NCBI GenBank assembly: GCA_963718355.1
Contig: CAVQZA010000005.1
Span: forward strand, 124,001 to 188,000
Direction: 5' to 3'
DNA: 64,000 bases
DNA from: CAVQZA01 sp963718355
GTDB taxonomy: Bacteria; Actinomycetota; Thermoleophilia; Gaiellales; Gaiellaceae
The notes below the pieces were generated by a model, which did not search any database, was not told the origin of the DNA, and was given only the letters and a program-made list of their open reading frames with translations. The position numbers and the translations under genes were made by a program. Each line of letters opens with the position of its first letter. Positions within the stretch are counted from its first letter, which is position 1. Positions 1 to 9,812 of this stretch are shown here, piece by piece.

Positions 1-1980
1 CGAGCCTGGCTCCGCCAGAACCCATCGGACTCGATTCGGATCGTCGAGACCGAGCTGCCGGCGCATGTGCAGGCCGAGTTGAGACTGAGCGGAGAACAGG
101 CGACGTGCGTGTCACCTTTGATCGTCCGGGACGAGGTACGTGGGACGCTCGTCGTCTCGGCGCCCAGCTCTGTTATACGCAACCTCACGGATGCCCTAAG
201 TGCGCTCGCGACGCAGGTATCGCTCGCCGTCGAGGCGGCATCCTTGTCGGCAGATCTCCACCGTCGGCAGAGTGAGGTGCGGTTCCGCTCCCTCGTGGCT
301 CATTCGAGCGACCTCATCACGGTCCTCGATGCGCAGGGCGTGATCACCTATCAGAGTCCTTCGATCGAGGGCGTGCTCGGCTATCGTGTCGACGAGGTCG
401 AGGGCACGCGCTTCGACCGGCTGCTCAGCGCGAGTGATCGTCCACTCCTCGATCAGCTCTTGGCCGCCGACACCCCGAGACACAGCGAAGGGCATACGAT
501 CGAGTGCTCCGTCCTCCATCGCGACGGCGCAGTTCTCAGGTTTGAGGTGCAGCACACCGATCTGCTGCACGACGAGCACGTTCGCGGCTTGGTGCTGAAC
601 AGTCGTGACATCAGCGAACGCAAGGCGTTCGAGGACCAGCTCGCACACCAGGCCTTCCACGATCCTGTGACAAAGCTCGCGAATCGCGCACTCTTCTCCG
701 ATCGCGTGGAGCACGCGCTGATGCGATCGACTCGGGGTATCCCGGAGATCGCCGTGATGTTCGTCGACCTTGACGACTTCAAGACGGTCAACGACAGCCT
801 CGGGCACGCGGCCGGCGACGAGGTGCTGCGCGAGGTCGGTGAGAGGCTAAGGTCAGCAGTCAGGCCGACCGACACGGTCGCGCGGTTCGGTGGCGACGAG
901 TTCGCTGTGCTCTTGGACGGCGTCACCGGCTCGGAGGACGCCGCCGATGCTGCAGCACGGATCCTCCGGGCACTCGACCTGCCGGTGGAGATCGAAGGCA
1001 AGAACGTGTTCCCGCGGGCGAGTATCGGGATCTGTCTCGTCGGCGAGGATCTCGAGACACCCGCTGCAGCGGATCTGTTGCGGAACGCCGACGTCGCGAT
1101 GTACATGGCGAAGCGCGACAGCAAGGGCAGTTACCGCGTGTTCGAGGCGACGATGCATGAGCGCGTCGTTGAGCGGCTCGAACTTCGATCCGACCTACAG
1201 CATGCGATGGCGCTCGACCAGCTCGAACTGCACTACCAGCCCGTGGTACGGCTTGCGGGTCGTGAAATCATCGGCGTTGAAGCGTTGCTTCGCTGGAACC
1301 ATCCCGTTCGGGGGACAATCCCGCCGAACCACTTCATCCCGGTCGCTGAGGAAACCGGCTTGATCATTCCGATCGGTCGCTGGGTGCTCGAGTTGGCGTG
1401 CCGTGAGGGCGTCCGCCTCCACCAGCGATTCCCACGCGCCGAGCCGCTGACTATGAGCGTCAATCTGTCTGTGAGGCAGCTTCAATCTGAGTCGATCGTC
1501 TCAGACGTGCGTGAGGCGCTCGCTGTCACCGGGCTACCCGCAGCCTGCCTCGTGCTCGAGATCACCGAGTCGCTCATGTTGGTCGACACCGATTTTGGGA
1601 TACAGCAGTTGCACGACCTGAAGTCGCTGGGCGTCCGCCTCGCGATGGACGACTTCGGGACGGGCTACTCGTCGCTGAGCTACTTGAGCCGGTTCCCGGT
1701 AGACATCCTGAAGATGGACCGATCGTTCGTCGGTTCTGGGGACAACGAGGCTTTGACATCGGCGATCATCGCTCTCGGCGAGAGCCTTTCCCTCGAAGTT
1801 GTAGCGGAGGGGATTGAGCTGCAGGAGCAGGCGTCGTCTCTGCAGGCCCGTGGATGCAAGATCGGCCAGGGATTCCTGTTCGCCCGCCCTATGGGGTCGG
1901 GCGCCCTGACCGACTTCCTTACGCTTGCAGCTGCGACCCCCGGAGACGTCGAGTCTTCGGCGTCGTTCAATGCAGCATAG
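1..1980 (+). CDS. GAF(partial)-PAS-GGDEF-EAL c-di-GMP turnover protein, 5' end cut by window
   Basis: The reading frame is already open at base 1 and has no plausible start, so the N-terminus lies outside the window. From the left it holds the end of a GAF-like sensor domain (ends near base 250), a PAS domain (about 280-620) followed by the typical PAS-to-GGDEF linker, a GGDEF domain with intact GGDEF at 889-903, and an EAL domain with EAL at 1279-1287, the DDFGTGYSSL loop and VEGIE. Both catalytic signatures are intact, so it could make and degrade cyclic di-GMP; which activity dominates cannot be read from sequence. No membrane segment is visible in this part. The next gene starts inside its last codons. 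Confidence 0.93.
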   Translation, partial: RAWLRQNPSDSIRIVETELPAHVQAELRLSGEQATCVSPLIVRDEVRGTLVVSAPSSVIRNLTDALSALATQVSLAVEAASLSADLHRRQSEVRFRSLVAHSSDLITVLDAQGVITYQSPSIEGVLGYRVDEVEGTRFDRLLSASDRPLLDQLLAADTPRHSEGHTIECSVLHRDGAVLRFEVQHTDLLHDEHVRGLVLNSRDISERKAFEDQLAHQAFHDPVTKLANRALFSDRVEHALMRSTRGIPEIAVMFVDLDDFKTVNDSLGHAAGDEVLREVGERLRSAVRPTDTVARFGGDEFAVLLDGVTGSEDAADAAARILRALDLPVEIEGKNVFPRASIGICLVGEDLETPAAADLLRNADVAMYMAKRDSKGSYRVFEATMHERVVERLELRSDLQHAMALDQLELHYQPVVRLAGREIIGVEALLRWNHPVRGTIPPNHFIPVAEETGLIIPIGRWVLELACREGVRLHQRFPRAEPLTMSVNLSVRQLQSESIVSDVREALAVTGLPAACLVLEITESLMLVDTDFGIQQLHDLKSLGVRLAMDDFGTGYSSLSYLSRFPVDILKMDRSFVGSGDNEALTSAIIALGESLSLEVVAEGIELQEQASSLQARGCKIGQGFLFARPMGSGALTDFLTLAAATPGDVESSASFNAA

Positions 1981-3406
1981 TTACGAGGGGCTCGATCGCC
2001 CGGGCGGGCTAGACCGCAACAACCTCCTCTCGCCGTTGAGGCACCGAGACTTTCGCGTTCTGTGGGCGGGCATGGCGGTGTCCCTCATCGGCGACGGAGT
2101 CTTTCTCGTGGCGGTGGCCTGGGAAAGCTACGCCTTATGGAACTCCCCGGCTTCCCTCGCGATCGTCGGGATCGGGATGACCGTCCCGACGATCGCGTTC
2201 CTGCTCGTCGGCGGCGTCATCAGCGATCGTTACGACCGACGACGCGTGATGATCTGCGCTGACGGTCTTCGCGCCATCTCTGTTGGGGTACTCGCCATTC
2301 TCGCGCTGGCCGGTAGCCTCAGCTATTGGGAGTTAGTCGTTCTCGTCGCGATCTATGGGGTCGGCACCGCGTTCTTCATGCCCGCCTTCGAGGCCATGGT
2401 CCCGCAATTGCTGCCCTCCGCACAGCTACCGTCCGCCAACTCGCTCGATCAGTTCGTGCGGCCGGTCGGACTTCGGCTGGTCGGTCCGGTGGTCGGCGGC
2501 ATTCTCGTCGCGGTGTCTTCGGGGCTCGCGTTCACGGTCGACGCAGTCTCTTTCATCGCGTCGCTCGTGGCGGTGATGGCGATGAAGCAACGTCACGGAA
2601 CGCCCACAACGCCGGACGGCTCCCACCGGGACGCGCTCAAGGAGGGCATGCTCTTCGTTCGTCGACGTGTCTGGCTCTGGGGGACGCTCCTTTCCGCCGC
2701 GATCGCATACCTGGTGTTCCTCGGCCCCGTCGAGGTGCTCCTGCCGTACCTCGTCAAGAACGACCTCCACGCGTCTGCGAGGACGCTGGGGTTCATCCTC
2801 GCAGCCGGAGGCGTCGGTGCCATCGGTGCCGCGATCTACATGGGCCAGCACGGACACCCGCGCCGCGACGTGACCGTGATGTATCTCACCTGGACCAGCG
2901 CGACTCTCGCGATCGTCGGCTATGGGATAGCGACTGCGGCCTGGCAACTCATGCTGGTCTGCCTGGTCTTCAACGCGCTCGAAGCGGCGGGGACGATCAT
3001 CTGGGCGACGATCAAGCAACGCCATGTCCCTGGGTCGATGCTGGGTCGGGTATCCAGCCTCGACTGGCTCATTTCGATTGCCCTTCTGCCCCTTTCGTTC
3101 GCGTTGACGGCACCGGTCGCCGCCGCGCTTGGGGCGCGGACAACCCTAGTTTGCGCAGGCGTAATCGGCACCGCGGTCACATTGAGCGCGTATTTCCTGC
3201 CCGGCATGCGAGACATAGAGGAGCGACTGGGGGGCGACGGATCGCCAGCTGCCCATTTCCAACGGTTGGCGACATCGTTACCCGTCGCGCCTCACGCGTC
3301 GACCCTGAGCAAGCCAGGCGCCCGCCTCTCGGCCGACGGCTCCGCTGGGCTCGCCGGCACTACGGCCTTGGATCCCGCCAAAGCCGGAATGTGGCTCGAT
3401 CAGTAG
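1970..3406 (+). CDS. MFS exporter (MFS_3/macrolide-efflux-like)
   Basis: A 478-residue membrane protein with the twelve-helix pattern of the major facilitator superfamily. The N-terminal LRHRDFRVLWAG segment and the D-R-Y-D-R-R-R loop after helix 2 are typical of the MFS_3 (enterobactin/macrolide efflux) branch. An in-frame ATG lies 45 bases further upstream, but the start at 1970, overlapping the previous stop by 11 bases, fits the family N-terminus better. The last 60 or so residues form a hydrophilic tail of no recognised kind. The overlap suggests co-transcription with the c-di-GMP gene. The substrate cannot be inferred. Confidence 0.85.
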   Translation: MQHSYEGLDRPGGLDRNNLLSPLRHRDFRVLWAGMAVSLIGDGVFLVAVAWESYALWNSPASLAIVGIGMTVPTIAFLLVGGVISDRYDRRRVMICADGLRAISVGVLAILALAGSLSYWELVVLVAIYGVGTAFFMPAFEAMVPQLLPSAQLPSANSLDQFVRPVGLRLVGPVVGGILVAVSSGLAFTVDAVSFIASLVAVMAMKQRHGTPTTPDGSHRDALKEGMLFVRRRVWLWGTLLSAAIAYLVFLGPVEVLLPYLVKNDLHASARTLGFILAAGGVGAIGAAIYMGQHGHPRRDVTVMYLTWTSATLAIVGYGIATAAWQLMLVCLVFNALEAAGTIIWATIKQRHVPGSMLGRVSSLDWLISIALLPLSFALTAPVAAALGARTTLVCAGVIGTAVTLSAYFLPGMRDIEERLGGDGSPAAHFQRLATSLPVAPHASTLSKPGARLSADGSAGLAGTTALDPAKAGMWLDQ

Positions 3407-3435
3407 GTCGCGTGAACAGCCTACTTAGGAACTAC

Positions 3436-3831
3436 CTAGGCGGCATGTCTCGTACCAGCGAGTAGCGCCTCGGCCACGCGAGCATCGGCTGACTTGACGA
3501 GTCGACCGCTCTCCTCGCTGGCGTCGAGCAAGGCGGCCGCGAGGGCTCCCGTCTTGTCCCCTGGTCGTAGTTCGAGGAACTCGTCCCAAGACTGAGCCAC
3601 GACTCGTTCGACGGCCCACAGCGCCTCGTCGATCAGGGAAGCGAAGATCGCCTCGGCGGCATCCGCCAGCATCTCGATCGAACGGGTGTCGCGCGCATCG
3701 ATCGAGGCGACTTGCCAAGCCATGCCGCGGACGACTCCTTCCCAGCTGCCGCCGCGACACATCTCACCCAGGGCGCCGCGAAGAGCGTCCTCCGCGATCT
3801 TCTCGCTCATCCCAGCAGGTATGTGCGCCAT
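3436..3831 (-). CDS. Hypothetical protein (131 aa)
   Basis: Not recognised. Starting at the ATG at 3831 it encodes 131 residues, mostly amphipathic helix, acidic-basic mixed, without signal peptide, membrane segment or Cys/His clusters. A second ATG seven codons later (3810) is an alternative. It sits between the MFS gene and the disrupted deacetylase locus, converging with the former. Codon use is unremarkable for this end of the window, and no homologous family comes to mind, so a spurious frame remains possible. Confidence 0.4.
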   Translation of the reverse strand: MAHIPAGMSEKIAEDALRGALGEMCRGGSWEGVVRGMAWQVASIDARDTRSIEMLADAAEAIFASLIDEALWAVERVVAQSWDEFLELRPGDKTGALAAALLDASEESGRLVKSADARVAEALLAGTRHAA

Positions 3832-3945
3832 CGAGTGGATGTTCCGCTTTCGACCGGACGATGCGGTCCGGAGGCAGAGCAGCGTCAACGTCTCCCTACA
3901 CGGAGCGAACGAGCGCATTCCGTTGTGGCGCTGGCCGGAGCTCGC

Positions 3946-5397
3946 TCAGCGGGCGAAGCCAGGGTCGGCGAGTGCTGCTGCGAACTGGGTGATGGTGGTG
4001 TCGGTGTGTACCTCGAAGCGGTAGCGCCGGTTGAATCCGTTTAGTGCTCCGACGGTCCCGGATGCGAGTGCGTAAGTGACCGGGTTGGTCTGGGTGAAGA
4101 TGACCGGGAACTTCGATGCCATGAAGCCCGGCAACCATCCTTGGAGGGTGCCGGAGGGGTCGTTGTAGAGGTTCGTCCACTGACCGGCGTCGTTGAACGG
4201 GAGTGCCCAGCTGACCATCGATGCCGTCGGGATCTTGGTATTGATCTCGGTCATGCCGGCAGTGACCTCGCTGGTGATCCGCACTTCTGCCTGTGCCGGC
4301 GTCTCGGTCGTGGTGGTGGTCGTTCTGGTGCTCCCCGTTCCGGTGATCGTCCTGATCGTCCCAAGACAGCTGTAGAAGTACGGGCAGGTGGTGGGGAACG
4401 ACTCGGTGACACCAGTGCCGAGAGTGATCCTCGCCGGTGGTTTGTCGGCGTAGGAGTCGCCGTGGCCGTACTGGCCGGCGTGGAAGGCGACCTGCCAGCG
4501 ACCCGTCGCCACCAGCGCCTGGATGTTCGCCCAGGTCATGTTGTTCGGGTCGGCATCACCCGGGGTCAGGTTGTCGGCAAAACCCGTGACCACGAACAGC
4601 ACCGCCGTGAAGCCGTACTTCTGCAGGATCGGATCCCACGCCTGCTCGTCCTTGATCCCGTCGTCGACGGTGATCAGCACCGGCTTGGCGACACCGATGT
4701 TCGCGCCACCCAGCCACTGCTGGTACTGCTCGAGCGTGACCGATTGGTAGCCGTTCGTCTTCAGATAGGAGAGCTGCGCATCCGCCTCGGCCGGCGTCTC
4801 GTCATAGATCGAGTAGCCACCCGGCGGATTGATCTCATGGTAGTTGAGCACCGGTAGATAGGTGATCGTCCCCGTCGTGATCGTGACCGGCGACGCACTG
4901 GCGATGTTGCCGGCCTGATCGGTCACCGCGGCGGAGATCGCATGTTGCCCTGCCGTCAGCGTCGAGGTGTCGAAGGTGATCGTGTACAGGTAGGACTGAC
5001 CTGCGTCAGGCGCGGTCTGCCGGCGACCGAGGACGGCTCCGATGATGATGGCGGCCGCGACGGCGAGCACCGGATACCGCGCTTGAGAGGCGAACCCGCG
5101 ACCGCCGGCGGCGAGACCGGACGCTGTCAGCAGCACGAGCGTCGCGATCCCGACCAGGGTCGAGACGAGCAGCACGAATGCCGCAACAGGCCGCCGGACC
5201 GAGTATCGCCTCAGTTGCTCGTACCAGTAGATCGTGGAAATGGCCTGCCCGCCGGGTATCGAGTTGATCATCGCGATACCGATCACCGTGAGCGAGAAGA
5301 GCGCGCGGAACGGGACCGTGACCGAGCCGAGCCTTAGCAGCACCCGGACGAGCGCCGCATAGCAGGCGAGTGACGCGAGCTCGGCCACGGCGGCCAC
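3946..5397 (-). CDS. Chimeric protein: fragment of LPG-synthase/UPF0104-type membrane protein fused to polysaccharide deacetylase
   Basis: The frame encodes 483 residues of two unrelated parts. Residues 1-125 carry several membrane helices and the conserved IPGG segment of the lysylphosphatidylglycerol synthase/flippase-like family (PF03706). From about residue 133 it becomes an extracellular-type sequence: an Ig-like tail with VTDQAGNIASASP, then a NodB-like CE4 deacetylase beginning PVLNYHEINPP, with a TVDDG motif and a HAGQYGHG segment in place of the usual HxxxH. The switch occurs at about 4990-5025. The membrane part is incomplete on both sides, because its N-terminus is cut off by a stop at 5404-5406. 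The protein is either a real fusion from a deletion between two genes or an assembly join. The GTG start at 5397 is only the first start codon after that stop. Confidence 0.6.
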   Translation of the reverse strand: MAAVAELASLACYAALVRVLLRLGSVTVPFRALFSLTVIGIAMINSIPGGQAISTIYWYEQLRRYSVRRPVAAFVLLVSTLVGIATLVLLTASGLAAGGRGFASQARYPVLAVAAAIIIGAVLGRRQTAPDAGQSYLYTITFDTSTLTAGQHAISAAVTDQAGNIASASPVTITTGTITYLPVLNYHEINPPGGYSIYDETPAEADAQLSYLKTNGYQSVTLEQYQQWLGGANIGVAKPVLITVDDGIKDEQAWDPILQKYGFTAVLFVVTGFADNLTPGDADPNNMTWANIQALVATGRWQVAFHAGQYGHGDSYADKPPARITLGTGVTESFPTTCPYFYSCLGTIRTITGTGSTRTTTTTTETPAQAEVRITSEVTAGMTEINTKIPTASMVSWALPFNDAGQWTNLYNDPSGTLQGWLPGFMASKFPVIFTQTNPVTYALASGTVGALNGFNRRYRFEVHTDTTITQFAAALADPGFAR

Positions 5398-5403
5398 CGC
5401 GAT

Positions 5404-5670
5404 TCAGCCCGGTTGCGCGCTTCCGAGCCTCGAGAGTGAATGCTCGATCGAGCCACGGCGAGCAGCGATCAGGTAGACGGCGGCACCGAGGAGGGCCAGG
5501 GTGAAGCCGATCCTGATCTCGCGCAACGGCAGTCGTGCCCAGAAGGCATGAAGAGCTCGGTCGAGCCGATGCAGCCCGCACACCGCTCGCTCTCGGGCTC
5601 GCAGCTCGCGCACGCTCGCGGGGCAATCCCGCAGCCGCGGCCTCGTGGCGCCGGAACCAGGTGAGGTCAT
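5404..5670 (-). pseudogene. N-terminal fragment of LPG-synthase-TM-like protein, ended by in-frame TGA
   Basis: This 88-codon stretch starts at an ATG and ends in TGA (5404-5406). It is in the same frame as the membrane part of the downstream chimeric gene, from which it is separated only by the stop and two codons. Reading through would give ...SAQPG-X-IAVAAVAELASL..., and in this family the position is commonly Trp, so a single TGG-to-TGA change is the simplest explanation. The fragment has a basic leader and one clear membrane helix. Together with the downstream fusion it makes the locus look like a decayed flippase-type gene. A base-calling error is the alternative. Confidence 0.6.
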
Positions 5671-5814
5671 TTCCCGAACTCCGCCAACGGTATCGGAGCG
5701 ACGATCGGGGTTGGCGCATCTACCACCTCGACTCCGCTCGACGGCTCCAGACCGCAGTGGTCGGACAGACCCAAACGGTCACACTGCACGCGCAGCCCCT
5801 GCGAAGATGACCCG
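5671..5814. other. Divergent intergenic spacer; composition boundary
   Basis: This 144-base gap separates the minus-strand pseudogene from the plus-strand S4-domain gene. I see no convincing promoter, hairpin or repeat in it. It coincides roughly with the change from the somewhat lower-GC left end to the very GC-rich, GC3-saturated genes that fill the rest of the window. Confidence 0.4.
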
Positions 5815-6201
5815 GTGGAGCGGATTCGGATCGACAAGTGGCTCTGGGCGGCGCGCTTCTTCAAGACGCGCGGCGAGGCGACCCAGGCGGTCCTGGGCGG
5901 CCACGTCCACGTGGGCGGCGAGCGCGTCAAGCCTGCCCGGGAGGTCCGGGTCGGCGACATCCTCGAGATCTGTCGTCGTGAGGTCGGCTGGACGGTCGTC
6001 GTCACCGGCGTCGCGGGCCGGCGCGGGCCCGCGAGCGTCGCCGCGACGCTGTACGAGGAGACGCCCGAGTCGCTTGCAGCCCGCGAGCAGCAGCGGCTCG
6101 AGTGGCGTATGGCCCGGCCGCTCGGCGCCGACCTCGGCTCGCGGCCGACGAAGCAGGCGCGCCGTCTGATCGAGGCGCTGCGGCGCGGCGAGCGGGCCTA
6201 G
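5815..6201 (+). CDS. hslR: S4-domain RNA-binding protein, Hsp15-like
   Basis: A 128-residue protein starting at GTG, beginning with the S4 signature RIDKWLWAARFFKTR and the GGHVHVGGERVKP loop. This is the layout of heat-shock protein 15 and relatives, which bind free 50S subunits carrying nascent tRNA and help rescue stalled ribosomes. The C-terminal basic helix (EEQQRLEWR-like, then RPTKQARRLI) is also typical of Hsp15. Length matches the family (about 130). The gene appears to stand alone, and its tail overlaps the end of the convergent RraA-like gene by 4 bases. An RqcP-type role is a close alternative. Confidence 0.85.
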   Translation: MERIRIDKWLWAARFFKTRGEATQAVLGGHVHVGGERVKPAREVRVGDILEICRREVGWTVVVTGVAGRRGPASVAATLYEETPESLAAREQQRLEWRMARPLGADLGSRPTKQARRLIEALRRGERA

Positions 6202-6854
6202 ATCACGCCGTAGGCCCGGAATGCCTCGGCGACCGGCATCCCCTCGGCGAGCATTTCCCGCACGAGGTTCTCGCCCGCGACCTTCTCCTCTGCCAGGCCC
6301 AGCACCTTTTCGGCGCGTGCCGCCGGGATCACGACGACACCGTCGTGATCGCCCAGCACGAGGTCGCCGGGCGCGATCTCTACGCCGCCGCACTCGATCG
6401 GGGCTCCGACCGCGTCGACGTCGATTCGGCCCAGCGAGTCGGCGCAGTGGATGCCCGCGGCGAAGGTCGGGAAGCCCATCTCGACCAGGGCCAGCGTGTC
6501 TCGCGTGTACGCGTCCGCCACGATCCCTCGCGCGCCGCGAAACGTGGCGGCTGTCGCCAGGAGCTCGCCCCAGAACGAGCCTCGGCAGGTCGAGACGACC
6601 ATCACGTCGCCGGGCTGGAGTGCGTCGACCGCGCCGAGCTCGCCGCGGTACCAGTCGTCGCGGCTCTCCGGGACGGCGTCGACCTGCACGCAGTGGACGG
6701 TCGCGGCGAACCCGGCGACTTTCATCCCGGGCGCGAGCGGGCGGATCCCTGGGTCGAGCACCTGTGAACGGACGCCGAGCCCGTCGAGGACGTCGGCGAC
6801 GACTGCTGGATGCAGGCGCTCGAGCCGGTCGATCAGCGTGAGGTCGCGGTCCAC
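6198..6854 (-). CDS. RraA-like family protein, probable 4-hydroxy-4-methyl-2-oxoglutarate/sugar-acid aldolase
   Basis: A 218-residue protein of the RraA/HMG-aldolase fold (dimethylmenaquinone-methyltransferase-like annotation in old databases). The segment GIVADAYTRD keeps the Arg-Asp pair that in the aldolase branch binds substrate and, through water, the divalent metal. It is therefore likelier an oxaloacetate decarboxylase/pyruvate aldolase-type enzyme than the RNase E inhibitor. It starts at GTG with a good GAGAGGAG ribosome site 6 bases upstream. It is divergent from the sugar-acid dehydratase gene with only 26 bases between starts, so it is probably part of the same catabolic regulon. 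Confidence 0.78.
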   Translation of the reverse strand: MDRDLTLIDRLERLHPAVVADVLDGLGVRSQVLDPGIRPLAPGMKVAGFAATVHCVQVDAVPESRDDWYRGELGAVDALQPGDVMVVSTCRGSFWGELLATAATFRGARGIVADAYTRDTLALVEMGFPTFAAGIHCADSLGRIDVDAVGAPIECGGVEIAPGDLVLGDHDGVVVIPAARAEKVLGLAEEKVAGENLVREMLAEGMPVAEAFRAYGVI

Positions 6855-6880
6855 GGGAGGCTCCTCTCGGTCAGTGTGGA

Positions 6881-8635
6881 ATGCTCAGTGCGATGACGAG
6901 GCTTCGCAGCGAGCAGTGGTTCGGGGCACGGGACATCTCGGGCTTCATCCACCGCTCGTCGATCCACGCCGAGGGCATCTCGCGCGCCGCGCTCGTGGGA
7001 CGGCCGGTGGTCGGGATCTGCAACTCGTGGTCCGAGCTCGTCAGCTGCAACCTCCATTTCCGCGGGCTCGCCGAGGCGGTGAAGCGCGGCGTCCTGCTCG
7101 CCGGCGGGCTGCCGCTCGAGTTCCCGGCGATCGCACTCGGCGAGAACCTGATGAAGCCCACGGCGATGCTCTTTCGGAACCTGATGGCGATGGACGTCGA
7201 GGAGTGCATCCGCGCCTACCCGTTCGACTCGGTCGTGCTGCTCGGCGGCTGCGACAAGACCGTGCCCGGGCAGCTGATGGGCGCGGCCAGCGCGGGCGTC
7301 CCGGCGATCATGGTCACGGGCGGCCCGTCCGAAGCGGCCTGGTTCAGAAATCAGGAGCTCGGCGCCGGCACCGATCTGTGGCACTACGCCGACGAGCTGC
7401 GCGCCGGCCGGATGACCGAGGCGGAGTTCGACGAGCTCGAGGCGGCGATGACGCCGGGTGTCGGCCACTGCAACTCGATGGGCACGGCCTCGACGCTGAC
7501 CTCGCTCGTCGAGGCGCTCGGCATGTGCCTGCCCGGCACGGCGTCGATTCCCGCTGTCGACGCCGCCCGCGCCCGCGCCGCCGAGGCGACCGGCGCCCGC
7601 GCGGTCGAGCTCGCGCGCGAGGGGCTCGCGCCCGCCGCGATCCTCACCGCCAAGGCGTTCGACAACGCGATCACGACGCTGATGGCGATCGGCGGCAGCA
7701 CGAACGCGGTGATCCACCTGATCGCGCTCGCGGGCCGAGTCGGCGTGCCGCTGACGCTCGACCGTTTCCACGAGCTTTCGCAGCGGACGCCGTTGCTCAC
7801 GAATATCCGCCCCTCGGGCGAGCACCTCGTCGAGCAGCTGCACCGCGCCGGCGGGATTCGCGCCGTGCTGAACGAGCTCGCGCCGCTGCTCCACGGCGAG
7901 GCCCTGACCGTCACCGGTCGCTCGCTCGCGGAGGGCTTTGCCGGCGCCGCGGTGCTCGACCGCGACGTGATCGCCTCGCTCGACTCGCCGCGCGCCGCGG
8001 CGGGCGGGATCGCGGTCATCCGCGGCAGCCTCGCCCCCGACGGCGCGCTCGTGAAGCGGAGTGCGGCCTCTCCGGAGCTGCTGAAGCACCGCGGCCCCGC
8101 GCTCGTGTTCGAGGACATCTACGACGTCGCCGCGCGGATCGACGACCCGGATCTCGACGTCACCGCCGACTCGGTGCTCGTCCTGCGCAACGCGGGCCCG
8201 AAGGGCGGGCCGGGGATGCCGGAGTGGGGCGCGCTGCCGATCCCGAAGAAGCTGCTCGAGCAAGGCGTCACGGACCTCGTGCGAGTCTCGGACGCGCGCA
8301 TGAGCGGCACCGCCTTCGGCACCGTCGTGCTCCACGTTGCGCCCGAGTCGGCAGCCGGCGGGCCCCTGCGCGCGGTGCGCGACGGCGATCCGATCGTGCT
8401 CGACGTCGACGTCCAGCGCCTCGACCTCGACGTGCCGGCCGACGAGATCGCGCGCCGCCTCGCCGAGCTCGGGCCCGCCGAGCCGAAGTACCGGCGCGGC
8501 TACGGTGCGCTCTACCTCGAGCATGTGCTCCAGGCCAACGAGGGCTGCGACTTCGACTTCCTGCGCGCGCGAGAGGGCGAGCCACCCGAGTCGGAGCCGC
8601 TCGGGCTCCTCAGCGGCTGGATCGGCGGCTGGTAG
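6881..8635 (+). CDS. IlvD/Edd-family dehydratase, probable sugar-acid (aldonate) dehydratase
   Basis: A 584-residue Fe-S dehydratase of the IlvD/6-phosphogluconate dehydratase superfamily. Cluster cysteines are seen in CNSWSEL, GGCDKTVPG and GHCNSMGTAST. The N-terminal WFGARDISGFIHRS and GFIHRS-type sequence, and the neighbours (KDG kinase, KDPG aldolase, sugar ABC importer), favour the aldonate dehydratases (arabinonate/xylonate/gluconate type) that yield a 2-keto-3-deoxy acid, rather than dihydroxyacid dehydratase of isoleucine-valine synthesis. ATGs at 6881 and 6893 are both possible; neither has a strong Shine-Dalgarno at normal spacing. It converges with the ABC ATPase gene, 1 base between them. 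Confidence 0.85.
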   Translation: MLSAMTRLRSEQWFGARDISGFIHRSSIHAEGISRAALVGRPVVGICNSWSELVSCNLHFRGLAEAVKRGVLLAGGLPLEFPAIALGENLMKPTAMLFRNLMAMDVEECIRAYPFDSVVLLGGCDKTVPGQLMGAASAGVPAIMVTGGPSEAAWFRNQELGAGTDLWHYADELRAGRMTEAEFDELEAAMTPGVGHCNSMGTASTLTSLVEALGMCLPGTASIPAVDAARARAAEATGARAVELAREGLAPAAILTAKAFDNAITTLMAIGGSTNAVIHLIALAGRVGVPLTLDRFHELSQRTPLLTNIRPSGEHLVEQLHRAGGIRAVLNELAPLLHGEALTVTGRSLAEGFAGAAVLDRDVIASLDSPRAAAGGIAVIRGSLAPDGALVKRSAASPELLKHRGPALVFEDIYDVAARIDDPDLDVTADSVLVLRNAGPKGGPGMPEWGALPIPKKLLEQGVTDLVRVSDARMSGTAFGTVVLHVAPESAAGGPLRAVRDGDPIVLDVDVQRLDLDVPADEIARRLAELGPAEPKYRRGYGALYLEHVLQANEGCDFDFLRAREGEPPESEPLGLLSGWIGGW

Positions 8636-8636
8636 C

Positions 8637-9804
<1,168 letters not shown>

Positions 9805-9812
<8 letters not shown>

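Noticed and set aside
3419..3440. CCTACTTAGG...CCTAGG motif as an attachment site or terminator
   Set aside because: Imperfect, short, and not repeated elsewhere in the window.
5404..5406. Selenocysteine or other recoding at the TGA
   Set aside because: The residue expected is Trp, no SECIS-like hairpin is evident just downstream, and no selenoprotein machinery is in the window.
6833..8524. 563-residue minus-strand frame antisense to the dehydratase
   Set aside because: Low-complexity Arg/Asp/Glu/His composition; no domain; the plus strand encodes a well-conserved enzyme.
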